From the NCBI GenBank assembly GCA_010672965.1, contig JAAHFN010000059.1, positions 1 to 41,352 on the forward strand: a stretch of 41,352 nucleotides of DNA, read 5' to 3'. This stretch comes from Oscillatoria sp. SIO1A7. Its GTDB lineage: Bacteria; Cyanobacteriota; Cyanobacteriia; Cyanobacteriales; Laspinemataceae. The notes beneath the pieces are model-generated. The model was not told the origin of the DNA, did no database searches, and was given only the letters and a program-made list of their open reading frames with translations. The position numbers were made by a program, and so were the translations under genes. Of the stretch, positions 1 to 7,825 are shown piece by piece (position 1 is the stretch's first letter; each line of letters opens with the position of its first letter).

Positions 1-2
1 TC

Positions 3-70
3 TGAGCCGGTCGTTGGGTCGAAGCCTGTCCGTTAGCGTAGCTCTGGGCTTCGACCCAACGACCGGCTCA
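3..70. repeat. REP-like perfect inverted repeat
   Basis: Positions 3-26 and 47-70 are exact reverse complements (24 bp arms, arm start TGAGCCGGTCGTTGGGTCGA) around a 20-base loop. It could form a strong hairpin. It lies just upstream of a gene that has lost its N-terminal half, so it probably marks the insertion or deletion point. Similar TTCGACCCAACGACCGGCTC hairpins behave as dispersed REP elements in bacteria; that assignment is inference. Confidence 0.7.
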
Positions 71-122
71 GGGCGAGCGCCCGAACGGCGAATAAAGGTT
101 ATTATTGCGTGCAGCTTCATAA

Positions 123-533
123 AGAATTGGTGTCAAACCAAAAGGCGATCGCTCCGGTTATGAACCTGATATCATTGTTTTGAATAAAGAAATTATTGGG
201 GCGGAACCTCGGTGGGAAAGCGAATCGAACGTCGAAAATGCCGATTCGGTTAAATTAATCGTCGAGGTTGTCTCAACTAATTGGCGCGACGATCGCTACA
301 ATAAATTTCGAGATTATGAAGAAATGGGTATCGAAGAATATTGGATTGTAGATTATGCAGCGTTGGGGGCGAGAAAGTTTATCGGCAACCCCAAGCAACC
401 TACAATTTTTGTTTGTAATTTAGTTGATGGAGAGTATCGGATGAATCAATTTACGGAAGATACTGCAATTGTTTCGCCGACTTTTCCTGAGTTAAGCTTA
501 TCCGCAGAAGAGATTTTTGCTCTGGCTTTATAG
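123..533 (+). pseudogene. Uma2-family protein, N-terminally truncated
   Basis: The frame opens after a TAA at 120-122 and reads GVKPKGDRSGYEPDIIVLNK, then VKLIVEVVSTNWRDDRYNKF and GIEEYWIVDY, which are core motifs of the Uma2 (DUF820, PD-(D/E)XK-like) family abundant in cyanobacteria. Family members are usually about 180-200 residues. Here only about 136 codons remain and the N-terminal strand/helix region is absent. A TTG at 180 would give 117 residues, but motif residues lie upstream of it, so it is not the ancestral start. The preserved catalytic-type residues (D of EPDIIV, E of VEVVS) sit in the retained part. The upstream palindrome at 3-70 is the likely cause of the loss. The molecular role of Uma2 proteins is poorly known; a nuclease fold is inferred from family knowledge. 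Confidence 0.7.
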
Positions 534-575
534 AAAAAAGTCTTCGCTATCTAGTGGACTGTCTGCCTTAAAACT

Positions 576-651
576 GTAGGGAGCGGTTGAGGCACGAAAC
601 AAGGACGCAACGATTGGTATAGTTGGCTTTCGTGCCTCAACCGCTCCCTAC
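576..651. repeat. Inverted repeat / hairpin
   Basis: Arms 576-599 and 628-651 are exact complements (GTAGGGAGCGGTTGAGGCAC...), with a 28-base loop. It follows the Uma2 remnant and could act as a terminator-like structure, though it has no T-tract. The GTAGGG...CCCTAC ends resemble other dispersed hairpins in this window. Confidence 0.65.
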
Positions 652-719
652 ATTTACACACAATTTTAGATTTGCCAATCCACAAGGAGCGATCGCTCAG
701 TATTGCACTACCAAGACAG

Positions 720-1112
720 CTTAGGACAGTCACAAAACGCTCATGAGTCCGTATGGCAAGACTTTAGCTGACTGCTGAGCAGTGATAGCTGATAGCTTAC
801 TGCTATATGTGGTGTATGATGTATTAGGTAATTCCCAAAAATAAATTATCCTGCTTCGTAGGACGGGCGGAGCGCATGTCCAGAGCATAGAGACTTTTCC
901 GTTGCCTGTCCTAGGGGGAAGCGAGGGAGAAATATTTGGAAATCCCTTAGCACAAGTCAAACCAGAGCGTAAATCGTACATGGTCGGCAAATTATGCCGA
1001 GGGATAGCGGGCGATCGCAATGGAGTTGGCAGGGAAATCATATAGTTTTGATATCTTGGATAATGGAGTGGTAGGTTGGCGAGCCGGGGTCAGAAAGCCG
1101 GAGTCAGAAAGC
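720..1112. other. Gene-free stretch with a decayed GTAGGAC repeat
   Basis: No gene is recognisable. Positions 858-943 hold a degraded copy of the GTAGGACAGGCG...CCTGTCCTAC hairpin that is well preserved at 13995-14055. The right flank (AAATATTTGGAAATCCCTTAG, about 929-950) matches the flank of the 13995 copy (ATATTTATTTGGAAATCTCTTAG), so the repeat is longer than the hairpin. The open frames crossing here have no family signature. Confidence 0.5.
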
Positions 1113-1517
1113 TTATCGCGACAGTTTTTTGGCTCGGCCAAAGACGCCAAAGACAACGCCAATTAAAGTGCCGAAATCGCGGAAATTTACCAAAATAGAG
1201 GGAATGGGTAGCAAAGATTTGACTAACAAACCCAACATCACGCATAGCACCAAAGCCCACAAGCTGGGATTGTTAACGAGTCCTACTACTCGCCGCCGTT
1301 CGCCGATATAGACCGCCAGGGCTCCGACTCCTACTGCTGCAGCGATATAGACGATCGTATTCAAGGGAGGTGTGTAGATTCTCTGGATAATTTGGCGGAC
1401 AATAGGCGAACTGCTATAGCCCCAGCCCACTAACAGCTCTAGCGGAATCAGAATAAGAGTAGCGATTATGGCAATTTGGAATAGCTCTCTCCACGGCAAA
1501 TATTTAAGTTTGTACAT
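1113..1517 (-). CDS. Conserved cyanobacterial integral membrane protein
   Basis: The 134-residue protein starts MYKLKYLPWRELFQIAIIAT. It has about four hydrophobic segments (roughly residues 12-32, 48-70, 85-108 and 112-130). The GVGALAVYIGERR loop and the KSLLPIPSILV stretch are what I associate with a small cyanobacterial membrane family of unknown function that is often mislabelled peptide chain release factor. The longer frame to 1595 adds MPNAQCPMPNC..., which is only translated ATTGGGC repeat, so the ATG at 1517 is preferred. The ribosome site is weak (GGGG about 11 bases upstream). No neighbour shares its strand. Function unknown. Confidence 0.7.
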   Translation of the reverse strand: MYKLKYLPWRELFQIAIIATLILIPLELLVGWGYSSSPIVRQIIQRIYTPPLNTIVYIAAAVGVGALAVYIGERRRVVGLVNNPSLWALVLCVMLGLLVKSLLPIPSILVNFRDFGTLIGVVFGVFGRAKKLSR

Positions 1518-1561
1518 AAAAGTTAATCCCCAAAATATACAGACTATTATACAGTAAATAT

Positions 1562-1735
1562 AACAATTGGGCATTGGGCATTGGGCATTGGGCATTGGGC
1601 TAAAAAGCTTTCAGCTTATGCGCGGAGCGCGCAGGCTGCGCTCTTCTGCTTTTAGCATGACCGCCTCCTGCTGACCGCTGACCGCTGACCGCTGACTGCT
1701 TTCTTGGGCATTGGGCATTGGCATTGGGCTAAAAA
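1562..1735. repeat. Heptanucleotide tandem arrays (ATTGGGC and GACCGCT)
   Basis: About five tandem ATTGGGC units run from 1565 to 1600, about four GACCGCT-type units from 1670 to 1700, and a second ATTGGGC block from 1704 to 1731. Between them is a GC-rich spacer. These match the style of cyanobacterial short tandemly repeated repetitive (STRR) heptamers. Variant copies (CCCAATGCCC, opposite strand) recur at 1868-1912, just before the SemiSWEET gene. Confidence 0.8.
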
Positions 1736-1941
1736 TTAGGGTTTAGTGGTAGGGTGTAGGTAAAAGAATGTAGAGTGTAGGCGGAAACTAGGCTTAATGC
1801 TTATCCTCCTTGTCTCCAACATCTCCAACCCTCCGCTCCCCAACCCTAACCCCTCCTCGGAGGGGAGTGCCCAATGCCCTATGCCCAATGCCCGATGCCC
1901 AATTCCGCTCTTCCCAATTCTCAATGCCGAATTACCTAAAT

Positions 1942-2196
1942 ATGAACTTCATCAATTTGATTGGATTTTTAGCTGCTATCCTCACCACCATTGCCTTTGT
2001 GCCACAGGTGATTAAAGCCTGGCAATCGCAATCCACCAAAGATGTTTCTCTAGAAACGATTGTTTTGTTCAGCACCGGAGTTTTTCTCTGGGTAGTTTAT
2101 GGACTTTATATCAATTCTGTACCGATTATCCTTGCCAATGTCGTGACTCTGATGTTAAATTTAATTCTATTATTCCTGAAGCTCAAATATAAGTAA
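1942..2196 (+). CDS. SemiSWEET-type sugar transporter (PQ-loop/MtN3 family)
   Basis: The 84-residue protein starts MNFINLIGFLAAILTTIAFV and carries the PQ-loop signature FVPQVIKAWQSQSTKDVS at residues 20-37. Three transmembrane helices (about 3-22, 40-57, 61-82) form one triple-helix bundle. Bacterial SemiSWEETs of this size dimerise in the membrane and pass mono- or disaccharides along a gradient. The PQ proline (P21) acts as the hinge in the family, and the conserved W50 and N68 positions fit the pore. Longer frames upstream translate STRR repeat (CPMPDAQ), so the ATG at 1942 is chosen. It ends 12 bases before the radical SAM gene, so co-transcription is possible. Substrate cannot be told from sequence. 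Confidence 0.85.
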   Translation: MNFINLIGFLAAILTTIAFVPQVIKAWQSQSTKDVSLETIVLFSTGVFLWVVYGLYINSVPIILANVVTLMLNLILLFLKLKYK

Positions 2197-2208
2197 CCCC
2201 TGCTGCCG

Positions 2209-3849
2209 ATGACTGTTTCCGTCTTTGACGCCGAACGGCTATTGTTTGCCCCAGCTACTCCAGAAGCCAATGCGATTCCCTTAATCTACGCTTTTCCCAA
2301 CGAATACAGTATCGGTATTACCAGCCTGGGCTATCAAATTGTTTGGGCTACTTTGGCAAAGCGCAGCGACCTAGAAGTCAGCCGCTTATTTCTCGATACC
2401 CGGGAATCCTTGCCAGCAAAACCAGAATTATTGGGTTTTTCTCTATCTTGGGAACTGGACTATGCCAACATTCTCAAGATTTTAGAATCTCTAGAAATTC
2501 CCCTTCGAGCTGCCGATCGCGGTGACGCCCATCCTCTTGTTTTTGGCGGCGGCCCAGTATTAACGGCTAATCCAGAACCTTTTGCCGATTTTTTTGACCT
2601 TATATTATTAGGAGATGGGGAAAATATCCTGGGTTATTTTATCGACGCTTATCGGCAAGTCCGCGCTGCAGATAGAAAAACCCAGCTCCGGCATCTCGCG
2701 CAAGTGCCGGGAGTCTATGTGCCGGAATTGTATGAAGTAAAATATACCGAACCGGACGGAGCGATCGCATCGATTCAGCCTGTGGATACAGAGATTCCCG
2801 CCCGAGTCGCGAAACAAACATATAAGGGCAATACTCTTTCTGCTTCCTCCGTAGTTACGGAAAAGGCAGCTTGGCCTAATATTTTTATGGTAGAAGTGGT
2901 ACGCAGTTGCCCGGAAATGTGCCGTTTCTGTTTGGCGAGCTATCTGACTTTACCTTTTAGAACTGCTAGCCTAGAAGGCTCTTTAATTCCAGCGATCGCT
3001 CGGGGCTTAGAAGTCACCGATCGCATCGGTTTATTAGGCGCATCGGTAACCCAGCATCCTGAATTCGAGCTTTTGCTGGATTATCTGAGTCAACCTAAAT
3101 TCCAAGACGTGCGGCTGAGCATCGCTTCGGTGCGGACGAATACGGTTACCGAGCAGCTAGCAAAAACTCTGGCGGAGCGAGGTACGCGATCGCTGACTAT
3201 TGCCGTAGAAAGCGGTTCGGCAAAAATTCGCCAGATCGTCAATAAAAAACTCGACAATGGAGAAATAATCCAAGCCGCAATTAATGCTAAAGCTGGCGGG
3301 CTAAAAGGTCTAAAACTTTATGGTATGGTCGGGATTCCCGGGGAAGAAGCGGCGGATATAGAGGAAACGGTAGCTATGATGCGATCGCTGAAAAAAGCCG
3401 CTCCGGGATTGCGCCTAACTCTCGGATGCAGCACCTTCGTTCCCAAAGCCCATACTCCTTTTCAGTGGTTTGGAGTCAATTCCCAAGCCCAAAAACGATT
3501 GAAACAATTACAAAAAGAACTCGGACGAATGGGCGGTATCGAGTTTCGCCCCGAAAGCTACAATTGGTCTGTCATCCAGGCATTATTATCCCGAGGCGAT
3601 CGGCGTTTATCCCATCTCTTGGAATTAGTGCGCCACTACGGCGACTCCCTGGGCAGCTATCGCCGCGCCTTCAAAGAACTGCGCCAGCAACTCCCGCCCC
3701 TAGAGTTTTACGTCCATGCCGACTGGCCGCAGGAGCAGGTCTTGCCCTGGAGTCACATCCAAGGTCCGCTAGCAACCGCCGCCCTCCAAAAGCACCTAGC
3801 AGATGCGAAGAGCTATTTTACCGCCACTGAATCGGGACTTATACAATAA
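2209..3849 (+). CDS. Radical SAM protein with B12-binding-like N-terminal domain
   Basis: The protein has 546 residues. Residues 25-150 resemble a cobalamin-binding/Rossmann-like domain (LGFSLSWELDYANILKIL, VFGGGPVLTANPEP, DLILLGDGE), as in B12-dependent radical SAM enzymes. The radical SAM core begins near residue 225 with VEVVRSCPEMCRFCLASY, where C234, C238 and C241 form the CxxxCxxC cluster that binds 4Fe-4S and S-adenosylmethionine. IAVESGSAKIR and GLKGLKLYGMVGIPGE are later core motifs. The C-terminal 130 residues resemble the accessory region of the widespread cyanobacterial homologue, which has no assigned substrate. The start ATG at 2209 follows SemiSWEET by 12 bases. Confidence is high for the family and low for the reaction. 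Confidence 0.9.
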   Translation: MTVSVFDAERLLFAPATPEANAIPLIYAFPNEYSIGITSLGYQIVWATLAKRSDLEVSRLFLDTRESLPAKPELLGFSLSWELDYANILKILESLEIPLRAADRGDAHPLVFGGGPVLTANPEPFADFFDLILLGDGENILGYFIDAYRQVRAADRKTQLRHLAQVPGVYVPELYEVKYTEPDGAIASIQPVDTEIPARVAKQTYKGNTLSASSVVTEKAAWPNIFMVEVVRSCPEMCRFCLASYLTLPFRTASLEGSLIPAIARGLEVTDRIGLLGASVTQHPEFELLLDYLSQPKFQDVRLSIASVRTNTVTEQLAKTLAERGTRSLTIAVESGSAKIRQIVNKKLDNGEIIQAAINAKAGGLKGLKLYGMVGIPGEEAADIEETVAMMRSLKKAAPGLRLTLGCSTFVPKAHTPFQWFGVNSQAQKRLKQLQKELGRMGGIEFRPESYNWSVIQALLSRGDRRLSHLLELVRHYGDSLGSYRRAFKELRQQLPPLEFYVHADWPQEQVLPWSHIQGPLATAALQKHLADAKSYFTATESGLIQ

Positions 3850-3889
3850 GCAGTCAGCAGTCACTGCTCAGCAGTAAGCAGTCAGAGAC

Positions 3890-4043
3890 TATACTATTTC
3901 TCAAATTGATTGCGATCTAAGGAAGTCTTGGGCGAAGCATCCCATTACGGGAGTTACCGTCCGGGGCGCCTCGAAAAGTCGCTCGGGATGCTGTCGCCCC
4001 TACGTTTCGCCCATTATATTAAACTTATTTGAGAAACGCTATA
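3890..4043. mobile_element. MITE-A copy 1 (TATAGCGTTTCTCAAAT ends)
   Basis: A 154-bp element bounded by inverted TATA(GCG/CTA)TTTCTCAAAT ends. The interior reads GGGCGAAGCATCCC near the left and GGGATGCTGTCGCCCC near the right, giving a long foldback. Two further copies lie at 7018-7155 and 7562-7701. The TATA at both borders fits a TA target duplication. No coding capacity. The left terminus has three substitutions relative to the other copies. Confidence 0.8.
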
Positions 4044-4117
4044 CTTTTGACTTATTACCTTGAGACTTTTGACTTGCGCGTAGCGCTAGATCTGTAAATA
4101 CTGCGAATAAAATAGAA

Positions 4118-4306
4118 ATGCAAAATACGGCGGAATATATCTGTGCCTATTGCGGCGAAACCAATTTAACCTTTATAGACTTCAGTGCTGGCAGTTACCA
4201 GTCTTATATAGAAGATTGCCAGATTTGCTGTCGCCCTAACGTTCTTTATATCCGCGTCGATGAGGATACCCTAGAAGTTGCGATCGATACAGATTATCAA
4301 GAATAA
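4118..4306 (+). CDS. CPXCG-family cysteine-rich small protein
   Basis: The 62-residue protein reads MQNTAEYICAYCGETNLTFI, then a second knuckle EDCQICCRPN. The pairs C9/C12 and C34/C37 (with C38 adjacent) form a two-knuckle zinc-ribbon-like metal site, as in the CPXCG motif-containing family. The C-terminal half (YIRVDEDTLEVAIDTDYQE) is acidic, also typical. Length matches the family (about 60-65). The role is unknown; zinc binding is inferred from the motif. It lies alone between repeats, with an isolated ATG start at 4118. Confidence 0.8.
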   Translation: MQNTAEYICAYCGETNLTFIDFSAGSYQSYIEDCQICCRPNVLYIRVDEDTLEVAIDTDYQE

Positions 4307-4500
4307 GGCATGGGGCATGGGGCATCGGGCATCGGGCATTCATAGCGGTCAGCGGTCAGCTCTCAGCAGTCAGCGGTCAGGCACAGAGCAGCAGAGCAGC
4401 AGAGCAGCAGAGCAGCAGAGCTTTCTTGGGAATTGGGTGTTGGGAATTGGGAATTGCTGACCGCTGACTGCTGACTGCTGAGAGCTATAGCAGATTCCGG
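4307..4500. repeat. Mixed STRR arrays
   Basis: Blocks in order: GGGCATC/GGGCATG heptamers (4310-4340), CAGCGGT/CAGCTCT heptamers (4345-4382), four tandem GAGCAGCA units (about 4386-4420, an eight-base period, unlike the rest), GGGAATT-type units (4428-4456) and GACCGCT/GACTGCT units (4457-4482). They run straight from the CPXCG stop codon. No gene is seen. Confidence 0.75.
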
Positions 4501-4557
4501 ATTCCATAGGCTAGGATGAGAATCTCATAGATATTACTAACAAAACCCTACACTCAG

Positions 4558-4986
4558 ATGAAAAACAAACAAGCCTGGAAGATCGCCCTAGCCAGTATTG
4601 GTGCCTTTTTGTTCTTCTCCCCCTCCGTCGGGGCTGCCCTGAAAACGAGCAATCTTGAAGAGACTTCTGCCGAGGCTCGCCCCAGCGATATGCCGGTGCA
4701 AGTAGCCCAAGCCTATTGCCCCGATCGCTCTGGAGGACTGCCTATGGTTGATTTTTTTGAAACGGATAATTTTTGGATCTATATTTGCCAAAGCGAAGGC
4801 TTATATTACCACGGAGTTGAAAAGCCAGATGGTAACAACTATATCACCCTTCCCGCTTATGCAGAGGAGGGCACTGGGTATGTAGCAGATAACAAAGGAT
4901 ACAGTTATATTGTCAACGGTGCCGCTCTAAGCATTTATCGGGACGGATATCTCATCCAAAAAGATGCGGTTCATCAACACGAATAA
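4558..4986 (+). CDS. Exported cyanobacterial protein of unknown function
   Basis: The 142-residue protein begins with a clear signal peptide, MKNKQAWKIALASIGAFLFF, with a likely cleavage near SVGA-A (residue 26/27). The mature part holds two cysteines around an aromatic strand (AYCPDRSGG ... NFWIYICQSEG), which could form a disulphide in the periplasm. It continues with beta-rich LYYHGVEKP, NYITLPAYAEEGTGYVAD and YSYIVNGAALSIYRDG. I associate this layout with small secreted cyanobacterial proteins that pair C...YIC with a TLPA/YIVNG region; no function is known. The ATG at 4558 is the only plausible start upstream of the signal peptide. Repeats flank it on both sides and no partner gene is adjacent. 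Confidence 0.7.
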   Translation: MKNKQAWKIALASIGAFLFFSPSVGAALKTSNLEETSAEARPSDMPVQVAQAYCPDRSGGLPMVDFFETDNFWIYICQSEGLYYHGVEKPDGNNYITLPAYAEEGTGYVADNKGYSYIVNGAALSIYRDGYLIQKDAVHQHE

Positions 4987-4989
4987 AGC

Positions 4990-5412
<423 letters not shown>

Positions 5413-5476
5413 TTCTCGCTGACTGTTCGTAGGTTATGATAAGAGCGATCGGGTCATTACTTAAAACTGAATTATC

Positions 5477-6709
5477 ATGCTCGACCTCACCAAACTGGCA
5501 CGGCAAATGCAGGGCATTAGCGATCACTTGCTGAAAGAGGCGAAGGCTTCTAGCCAAAGACTGGAAGTCGCTCAGAAGTTGCGCCAAAAAGCCCAATGGC
5601 GACAGGCAGAATTAATTAAGCGGCGAGAAGAATGGCAACATCGCATGGCTTTTAGCGCTCCAGTACCTCTCGAACCCCTGCTAGTTCGCCCTTATGTTGA
5701 AGTCGCTCCTCCCATCCATACGGTTATTGCCACCGATGGTTCTCAGATATCTCCCAACCACCATGAAATCGCCTACTGCTATCTCATCAATGTCGGTAGA
5801 GTTGTCTTGCACTATGGCGAAAGTCGCCATCCTCTTTTAGATAGCGTGCCCGAGGTATTCTATAGACCAGAAGATCTCTATGTTTCTCGCCAATGGGGGA
5901 TAAAAACAGAAGAATGGATGGGCTACCGGCGCACTGCTGCGGAGGCGACGGCTTTGGCAGAGCTAGCCAGTCAAAATCGCAAGGGAGGTAATGGCAATAG
6001 CTCTCTGAAAGGATACGCGCCAACTCTGGCAATGGTTGATGGTTCTCTGATTTACTGGTTTCTAGAACCTTTACCTACAGATGCGCGGGAATTGATTTTA
6101 TCGGCAATTTTTGATGCGTGGCAGCAAATGCGAAGCGATCGCGTGCCTTTGGTGGGCTATACGAGCGCTTCTCGCAGCAGCGAATCTCTGAGTTTTTTGC
6201 GCTTGCAAGCTTGTCCCTATCCAGAACCTGATTGTTTTACCCATTGCCCGATAGAGCCCGATTCTGCAAGGCGATCGCAGGCCAATAAAGCTCCTTGTCA
6301 AATATTCGATCCCCTGCGAGATACGACATTTTGGGCTTCAGTCTTAGAACCGGGACAGCGCAGCCCTATGTTCCGCAGTTCTGCTCGCATTCTGGATCTC
6401 TATGGCGAAGAAAATATAGTTTATTTCTGCTATCTCCACGTCGGACCGGAAGTCGCCCGGGTGGATATTCCCGCTTGGGTCGCCGAAGATAAACCCCTGC
6501 TCAATTCCGCCCTGGGTTTAGTGCTGGCTCAAGTGCAAAAAGGATACGGCTATCCAGTTGCTCTGGCGGAAGCTCACAATCAGGCGGTGGTCAAAGGAGG
6601 CGATCGCTCCCTTTTCTTTGCCATGCTCGAACGCGAAATGATTAAAGCAGGTCTTAAAAATGTCGGCACTTCTTATAAAGAAGCCCGCAAGCGAGGCAGT
6701 ATTGCTTAG
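5477..6709 (+). CDS. nurA: NurA-domain DNA repair nuclease
   Basis: The 410-residue protein has the NurA fold. An N-terminal helical segment (1-60) precedes HTVIATDGSQISPNHHE, whose D87 matches the first catalytic aspartate of NurA. The second acidic motif is LAMVDGSLIYW with D188. The C-terminal part ends ALAEAHNQAVVKGGDRSLFF, the usual closing helix with a conserved histidine. NurA is a 5'-3' exonuclease that in archaea works with the HerA ATPase in end resection; cyanobacteria carry a lone homologue. No HerA-like gene is visible here. The start ATG at 5477 is preceded by an AT-rich stretch with no strong ribosome site. Its function in cyanobacteria is inferred from family membership. Confidence 0.85.
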   Translation: MLDLTKLARQMQGISDHLLKEAKASSQRLEVAQKLRQKAQWRQAELIKRREEWQHRMAFSAPVPLEPLLVRPYVEVAPPIHTVIATDGSQISPNHHEIAYCYLINVGRVVLHYGESRHPLLDSVPEVFYRPEDLYVSRQWGIKTEEWMGYRRTAAEATALAELASQNRKGGNGNSSLKGYAPTLAMVDGSLIYWFLEPLPTDARELILSAIFDAWQQMRSDRVPLVGYTSASRSSESLSFLRLQACPYPEPDCFTHCPIEPDSARRSQANKAPCQIFDPLRDTTFWASVLEPGQRSPMFRSSARILDLYGEENIVYFCYLHVGPEVARVDIPAWVAEDKPLLNSALGLVLAQVQKGYGYPVALAEAHNQAVVKGGDRSLFFAMLEREMIKAGLKNVGTSYKEARKRGSIA

Positions 6710-7017
6710 GGGAGCGGTCAGCTTTCAGCTTTCAGCTTTCAGCTTTTAGCGGACAGCTCGGGCAACGGGTAGGGTGTGGGGTGTGGGGTGCTCTTGTGTA
6801 GGGAAACTTCATGCTATTTCCCGAGCGCTGTCCGGGGCTCGAAAGTCCTACAGGGACGGACGTTTCGGGATTAAGAGAGCTAACGATACCCATATGTCAC
6901 CAGTGTGGTTAAAAAGCCTCAAAATCAACACCCTAGGCAACGGGCAGCTCGGGCAACGGGCAGCCGGCTGGCGCTTTTGGCAGCGATCGCCTTGCAGTTA
7001 ACCTCTTGCTGCGAGTA
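6710..7017. repeat. Repeat-bearing gap after nurA
   Basis: CAGCTTT heptamers at 6718-6747 are followed by GGTGTGGGGTGTGG units (6770-6790). Positions 6931-6965 repeat GGGCAGCTCGGGCAACGGGC, also present at 6756-6771. TCAACACCCTAGG at 6927-6939 matches the end of MITE-C at 23811-23825, so a decayed copy may lie here. No gene is seen. Confidence 0.5.
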
Positions 7018-7155
7018 TATAGCGTTTTTCAAATAAGTGTAATGAACGATCTGGTAGGGGCGACAGCATCCCCGAGACTGCCTGGGCTGTAGAACGAGAG
7101 TTTCGTATTGGGATGCAACGCCGAGATATCTCACATCAATTTGAGAAACGCTATA
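7018..7155. mobile_element. MITE-A copy 2 (inverted orientation)
   Basis: A 138-bp element with TATAGCGTTTTTCAAATAAG at the left and CAATTTGAGAAACGCTATA at the right. The interior GGGGCGACAGCATCCC ... GGGATGCAACGCC places it in the opposite orientation to copies 1 and 3. No coding capacity. Confidence 0.85.
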
Positions 7156-7561
7156 ATTATTTAGAGTTGCTATAGCGCATCTCAATTATTTGCGTAAAAG
7201 GTAGAGTTCCTTGCTTGCTCCCCAATTGGATAGCAGCGCTCTGCCTGCAAAGGTGGAGCGGGACAGCCCGGTCTTGACTGCCTCTATAGTAATTTGACAA
7301 TTCATTTAGACGCAGTATAGATGCTAAAATTAAGAGAAGCGATCGCTCTCCAGCCGAAATAAAAACAAGGACCTATAAAAATATAGGAATTGTCGGCGGT
7401 CCAGCTTATTCTAAGCCAGGGTGAGAATCTGATAAACGTAAATTGCATCAGAATCGGGAAAATTATGCCGGAGTTCTGGTACATCCCCAGAATGGTTGAA
7501 AAGATCTGAATCTGGGGCGGCATGCAAAGCGAGTCGCTGATTCTAAAGCGCAGAGGCTAAA
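7156..7561. other. Gene-free stretch between two MITE-A copies
   Basis: About 400 bases with no convincing gene, hairpin array or promoter. A single HIP1 site occurs near 7340. The region is bracketed by oppositely oriented MITE-A copies (7018-7155 and 7562-7701), so together they form a composite-like 684-bp block just upstream of the VIT/VWA gene. Confidence 0.5.
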
Positions 7562-7701
7562 TATAGCGTTTCTCAAATTGATGTGAGGTGTCTGGGGCGA
7601 AGCATCCCAATACGAGAATCCCCGTTCTACAGCCGAGATGGTTGCGGGGGTGCTGTCGCCCCTACGTTTTCGTTCATTACACTTATTTGAGAAACGCTAT
7701 A
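7562..7701. mobile_element. MITE-A copy 3
   Basis: A 140-bp element, TATAGCGTTTCTCAAATTGA at the left and TTATTTGAGAAACGCTATA at the right, with the GGGGCGAAGCATCCC ... GGGGTGCTGTCGCCCC foldback. It lies 125 bases upstream of the VIT/VWA start codon, so it may contribute promoter or RNA structure there. Confidence 0.85.
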
Positions 7702-7825
7702 GCTGGTGCTGGTGTAACGAGTGCGCAATCTCCTGCAAAAACGCGCCTTGAAAATGAAGACGCATTTGAGAGCTTAGCTCCGAGCAGTAATCAATATAGC
7801 TATCTTAAGAAAGAAGCAGCTTGCT

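Noticed and set aside
551-1041. Two minus-strand open frames
   Set aside because: They cross the hairpin at 576-651 and the decayed GTAGGAC repeat and show no family motif.
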